Program-made: the position numbers and the translations under genes
Notes under the pieces: model-generated
Told to the model about the DNA's origin: nothing
What the model saw: the letters and a program-made list of their open reading frames with translations, nothing else
Database searches by the model: none
DNA from: Rhodospirillaceae bacterium
GTDB taxonomy: Bacteria > Pseudomonadota > Alphaproteobacteria > Rhodospirillales > Rhodospirillaceae
Length of the DNA: 35,007 nt
Direction of reading: 5' to 3'
Assembly: GCA_004297485.1 (NCBI GenBank)
Contig: SCTM01000282.1
Span: forward strand, 1-35,007
Part shown: positions 32,142 through 35,007 of the stretch, in pieces
Position numbering within the stretch: position 1 is the stretch's first letter
Layout of the letters: each line of letters begins with the position of its first letter

Positions 32142-33209
32142 ATGACGGCCTCTGCCAAGCCTTCCCTCAGCCGTGCCGTCACCGTGCGCGGACGACGGAT
32201 CAGCGACAGCGACCCAGTCTATATCGTCGGCGAAATCGCCTGTGGCCATCAAGGAGATATCAACCAGGCTAGGCGTTTGATCGAAGCGGTGACCGCGGCC
32301 GGCGCGGACGCCGTGCAGCTTGAGTTCTTCCATCCACCCGCCAACATGGTTGGCTCCCTACCTTTCTATAAAGTTGTCGAGGACCTGAGTTTCTCCCGTG
32401 CGCAATGGGAAGAACTCATGGCCGTTGCCCGCAGCCACGACATCGCCGTATCGGCCTTTGTCTACGATGATGTAAGCATGGGTTGGGCCCTGGCTCTCAA
32501 GCCCGACATGCTCAAGCTTAACTCGTCCGATATCTCAAATCCGGACCTCATCATTGCTGCAGCGAAATCGGGGCTGGCATTCACCGTTGGCACTGGTGCC
32601 TCGACCTTTCAAGAAGTCGCCGAGGCCGTGGATCTCGCCCTCGCTAACGGCGGTACACAAATGATTCTGCAGCACGGCGTGCAGAATTTCCCGACCCCGA
32701 CCGAGAACGCCCATCTGCGCCGCATCGCCATGCTCAAGGAAGCCTTCGGCGGGCTGATCATGTATGCCGACCATACCGACGGTGCTCTGGACATCTCCCG
32801 TTACTTGGATCTTGCGGCCATCGGCATGGGCGCCTGCATGCTGGAAAAGCACGTCGTGCTCGACCGCGCCGCCAAAGGCGTGGACTGGGAAGCGGCGCTC
32901 GACCCGGCTGGCTTTGCCGCCTACGTGGCGACCATGCGCGCCGGCTGGCGGGCGTTAGGGCCCGACCATCTCCCGCCACCCACGGAAAGCGATGAGAAAT
33001 ACCGGCGGTTCCAGAAAAAGAGCATCGTCGCCGCACAGGATATTCCCGCCGGGACAGTCCTCGACAGAACCCACGTGGCGTTTTTGCGTGCTCAAGGAAC
33101 CGGCCAGGGTCTTTCCCCCATGCGTTTTGGCGATATCGCTGGGCGGAAGGCCCACCGCACCATCGCCAAGTGGGAACAGATCACCCTCGCCGACCTCGAA
33201 GCGAACTAA
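32142..33209 (+). CDS. divergent NeuB-family synthase with SAF domain
   Basis: The 355-residue product has the NeuB order: PVYIVGEIACGHQGDINQAR, AGADAVQLEFF, KLNSSDISNPDLIIAAAKSG, FTVGTGASTFQEVAEAV, LQHGVQNFPTPTENAHLRRI, MYADHTDG and LEKHVVLDR. A SAF-type antifreeze-like domain closes it (KKSIVAAQDIPAGTVLDRTH). The family condenses phosphoenolpyruvate with an amino-sugar. Compared with usual NeuB, the KFQTF and VNHNG motifs are altered to QLEFF and ACGHQG, so the substrate may differ. A second, more ordinary NeuB-like gene lies at 34791. Confidence 0.88.
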   Translation: MTASAKPSLSRAVTVRGRRISDSDPVYIVGEIACGHQGDINQARRLIEAVTAAGADAVQLEFFHPPANMVGSLPFYKVVEDLSFSRAQWEELMAVARSHDIAVSAFVYDDVSMGWALALKPDMLKLNSSDISNPDLIIAAAKSGLAFTVGTGASTFQEVAEAVDLALANGGTQMILQHGVQNFPTPTENAHLRRIAMLKEAFGGLIMYADHTDGALDISRYLDLAAIGMGACMLEKHVVLDRAAKGVDWEAALDPAGFAAYVATMRAGWRALGPDHLPPPTESDEKYRRFQKKSIVAAQDIPAGTVLDRTHVAFLRAQGTGQGLSPMRFGDIAGRKAHRTIAKWEQITLADLEAN

Positions 33210-33224
33210 CGGGCCCCATCGCCC

Positions 33225-34742
33225 ATGCACGCTGAAGCGATCGCCATCCTCACAGACCTCGAACAGCGCGTCGATACATCGAAGCTGCTATACGGCGGCG
33301 TGTCCTATTGGCCCCTCGTCCGACAAAAGATTTGGAGCCTGCTCATGGAACGGCTGGTGATCAATCCCAAGGGAATAGGCACCGGTCCTGGAGCAGTCGC
33401 CAATACCAATGCGGAGTGGCCCGAGGTCGGCGCGGTCGACGTCGGCGCGGTCGGCACGCCCTATCTTGGATTCGTCCACCCGGATGGCGCCGCCGCCGGC
33501 CAGGCGGTGGCAGCGGGTGCGCTCAATCCAAAGGCGATCTTCATCGTACGGCCCGAGGAATACATGGATATGGTCGATGGCGCGCGCTTCGCTAAGACGG
33601 TCGACAGCGTCTTAGAGCGCGCAGTTGCCCGCTGTCCGGTCGCCAAGATCGAGATAGCCGACCCACGCACAATCCAGTTCGCCCGCACAATTCCATCCGT
33701 ATTTCTACATCTCGCGAAGGCAAGCCGGGGGGTGGTTTTCGACCCACCCTACAGGCTTGAGAATTTTGATGCCATTCCGCCCGCGCTCAAGGCGGCGGGC
33801 GTCGACATACCCTTTAACGAGCCGAATCTCACCGACGACATGGGCAAGATTTTTTATCTCGCACGCATTTTCGAGAACACGCTTAAGCGCCTCGCACCGA
33901 CCGTTATGTTCCAGTCCATCTACTACCACATCGTCGGCATGGCCTGGGTGCTGGCCTGCCGGCGACGGAATGTCCTCGCCGTGGATATCCAGCACGGCCG
34001 GCTCGGTCCCAATGAGGGCCACTACACCCAGCTCACTACGGCACCGCCGGAAGGATATCACCTGATGCCCGATCTGGTGTGGTGCTGGGGTCGCCAGACC
34101 AAACACGACATCGAGGTCGACAAAAAGCCGGGCTGCGTGCGGCACGGCGGAATCATTGGCGGCAATGCCTGGCTGGCCCGCTGGCGATATCGGCCCGCCG
34201 CCGCGACACCGGAACTTCAGGCGTTCGACCGCTACTGTGCTGGACGGCGGCGCATACTGGTCAGCCTCCAACCGTTGGAATCACCGATTGGTATGGAGCT
34301 TCTGAAAGCCATCATGAAAGCCCCGAAAGACTGGCTATGGCTGTTGCGTGTGCATCCGTTGCGCCGCCATACCATGTCCGAGATCAGCGATATCCTTGTC
34401 AATGCCAACGTCACCAATGTCGAGATCGAACAGGCGACCAACCTGCCCCTGTTCCCCCTGCTGGCACGGACCGATCATCATGTTACCGCCTTTTCCTCGG
34501 TTTCGGTCGAGGCGGCCGCCTTCGACATTCGTACCAGCCTCATCGGCTCGGAAGGGCTGCAAATATTCGGACCGCAGCTGGCACGGGACATTTTCAGGTT
34601 CACGCCCATCGCGCCGATGCTGCTCGCCCATATCCGCGAAAGTCTCGTCCTTCCCCGTACGCCCTTGGACGACGATTTCATCGATATGCGGCGCGAGGCC
34701 GCCGACCGGGCATTGGACATTTTGCTTGGCGAAGGCAAGTAG
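33225..34742 (+). CDS. GT-B-like polysaccharide protein of unknown specificity
   Basis: The 505-residue product starts with a helical part (AIAILTDLEQRVDTSKLLYG). Its middle carries a segment, VDIQHGRLGPNEGHYTQL, followed by PDLVWCWGRQTKHDIE, resembling the core of GT-B capsule or sialyl/Kdo-type transferases, in which a HG motif lies near the acceptor site and a PD motif near the donor. A second half has ILVSLQPLESPIGMELL and VHPLRRHTM, then HHVTAFSSVSVEAAAFDIRT. I read it as a transferase for the CMP-sugar made here, without proof. It starts 15 bases after the NeuB-like gene. Confidence 0.65.
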   Translation: MHAEAIAILTDLEQRVDTSKLLYGGVSYWPLVRQKIWSLLMERLVINPKGIGTGPGAVANTNAEWPEVGAVDVGAVGTPYLGFVHPDGAAAGQAVAAGALNPKAIFIVRPEEYMDMVDGARFAKTVDSVLERAVARCPVAKIEIADPRTIQFARTIPSVFLHLAKASRGVVFDPPYRLENFDAIPPALKAAGVDIPFNEPNLTDDMGKIFYLARIFENTLKRLAPTVMFQSIYYHIVGMAWVLACRRRNVLAVDIQHGRLGPNEGHYTQLTTAPPEGYHLMPDLVWCWGRQTKHDIEVDKKPGCVRHGGIIGGNAWLARWRYRPAAATPELQAFDRYCAGRRRILVSLQPLESPIGMELLKAIMKAPKDWLWLLRVHPLRRHTMSEISDILVNANVTNVEIEQATNLPLFPLLARTDHHVTAFSSVSVEAAAFDIRTSLIGSEGLQIFGPQLARDIFRFTPIAPMLLAHIRESLVLPRTPLDDDFIDMRREAADRALDILLGEGK

Positions 34743-34790
34743 CCGGCCAGCGCCCAGGTGCGATTTATGATACAGTGCCTACGGAAAAAC

Positions 34791-35007
34791 ATGAACCACG
34801 CCGCAAATACCAATGCCGTGATCATCGGCGGCCGGACCGTCGGGCCGGGACACCCTGTGTTCGTCATCGCCGAAGCGGGCGTGAACCATAACGGCGACGT
34901 GGCCCTCGCCCAGCGCCTGGTGGACGCCGCCCGCGACTGCGCCGTAGACAGCATCAAATTCCAGACCTTCAAAGCCGAGCGGGTCGTCACTCCCGCCGCA
35001 CCCAAGG
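34791..35007 (+). CDS. NeuB-family nonulosonate synthase, cut by right edge
   Basis: The first 72 residues are seen from the ATG at 34791; an ATG at 34767 in the same frame is possible but the GGA before 34791 is better placed. VFVIAEAGVNHNGDVALAQR and DSIKFQTFKAERVV are the classical N-terminal motifs of N-acetylneuraminate, legionaminate and pseudaminate synthases, which join phosphoenolpyruvate to a hexosamine. With the divergent NeuB at 32142 this makes two synthases in one operon. The C-terminal part lies outside the window. Confidence 0.92.
   Translation, partial: MNHAANTNAVIIGGRTVGPGHPVFVIAEAGVNHNGDVALAQRLVDAARDCAVDSIKFQTFKAERVVTPAAPK

Overview
The window looks like chromosomal DNA of an alphaproteobacterium. 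The evidence is an HspQ of the alphaproteobacterial type, a dispersed GCATGATT-CCGAAAA palindrome of the kind common in rhizobia and their relatives, moderately high GC content and dense overlapping operons. The genus cannot be fixed from sequence alone. There are no rRNA or tRNA genes and no CRISPR array.

Left end (1-1926). A minus-strand GT-C type membrane glycosyltransferase runs off the left edge and starts at a TTG codon. It is followed by a small exported Thr/Ala/Lys-rich protein on the plus strand and a strong hairpin.

Prophage (about 1950-18273). A minus-strand block of head, tail and lysis genes is read from right to left: HTH protein, GRPRK protein, scaffold, DUF5309-type major capsid protein, small head proteins, connector adaptor, tail fibre, small virion proteins, tail nozzle, GNAT-like protein, two low-complexity virion proteins, a small membrane protein (holin candidate), GH24 endolysin and overlapping Rz/Rz1 spanins. 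A divergent S24-type repressor lies at its right end. Large terminase, portal, integrase and replication genes are not visible, so the element is probably a remnant, a rearranged prophage or something dependent on other loci. A plus-strand TPR/O-GlcNAc-transferase-like gene sits as a moron inside the tail module. The octamer TATCCTAT and the palindrome ATAGGAATATTCCTAT mark the promoters around the repressor, and the octamer recurs in front of host hspQ.

Housekeeping islet (18383-19417). hspQ and a Prx5-type peroxiredoxin are followed by a hairpin.

Surface-polysaccharide region (19448 to right edge). The first part makes and transfers a CDP-3,6-dideoxyhexose: glycosyltransferase, rfbG, antisense FkbM methyltransferase, rfbF, rfbH, an SDR reductase and two glycosyltransferases. 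An unknown protein and the palindromic repeat follow. The second part looks like a nonulosonic-acid-type pathway: a CBS-DegT aminotransferase fusion, a DapA-like lyase with an altered active site, a CMP-sugar synthetase, a divergent NeuB-like synthase, a large GT-B-like protein and a second, canonical NeuB-like synthase cut by the right edge. Together these suggest an O-antigen or capsule with unusual sugars. The prophage OGT-like gene and the GT-C gene at the left add further glycosylation functions.
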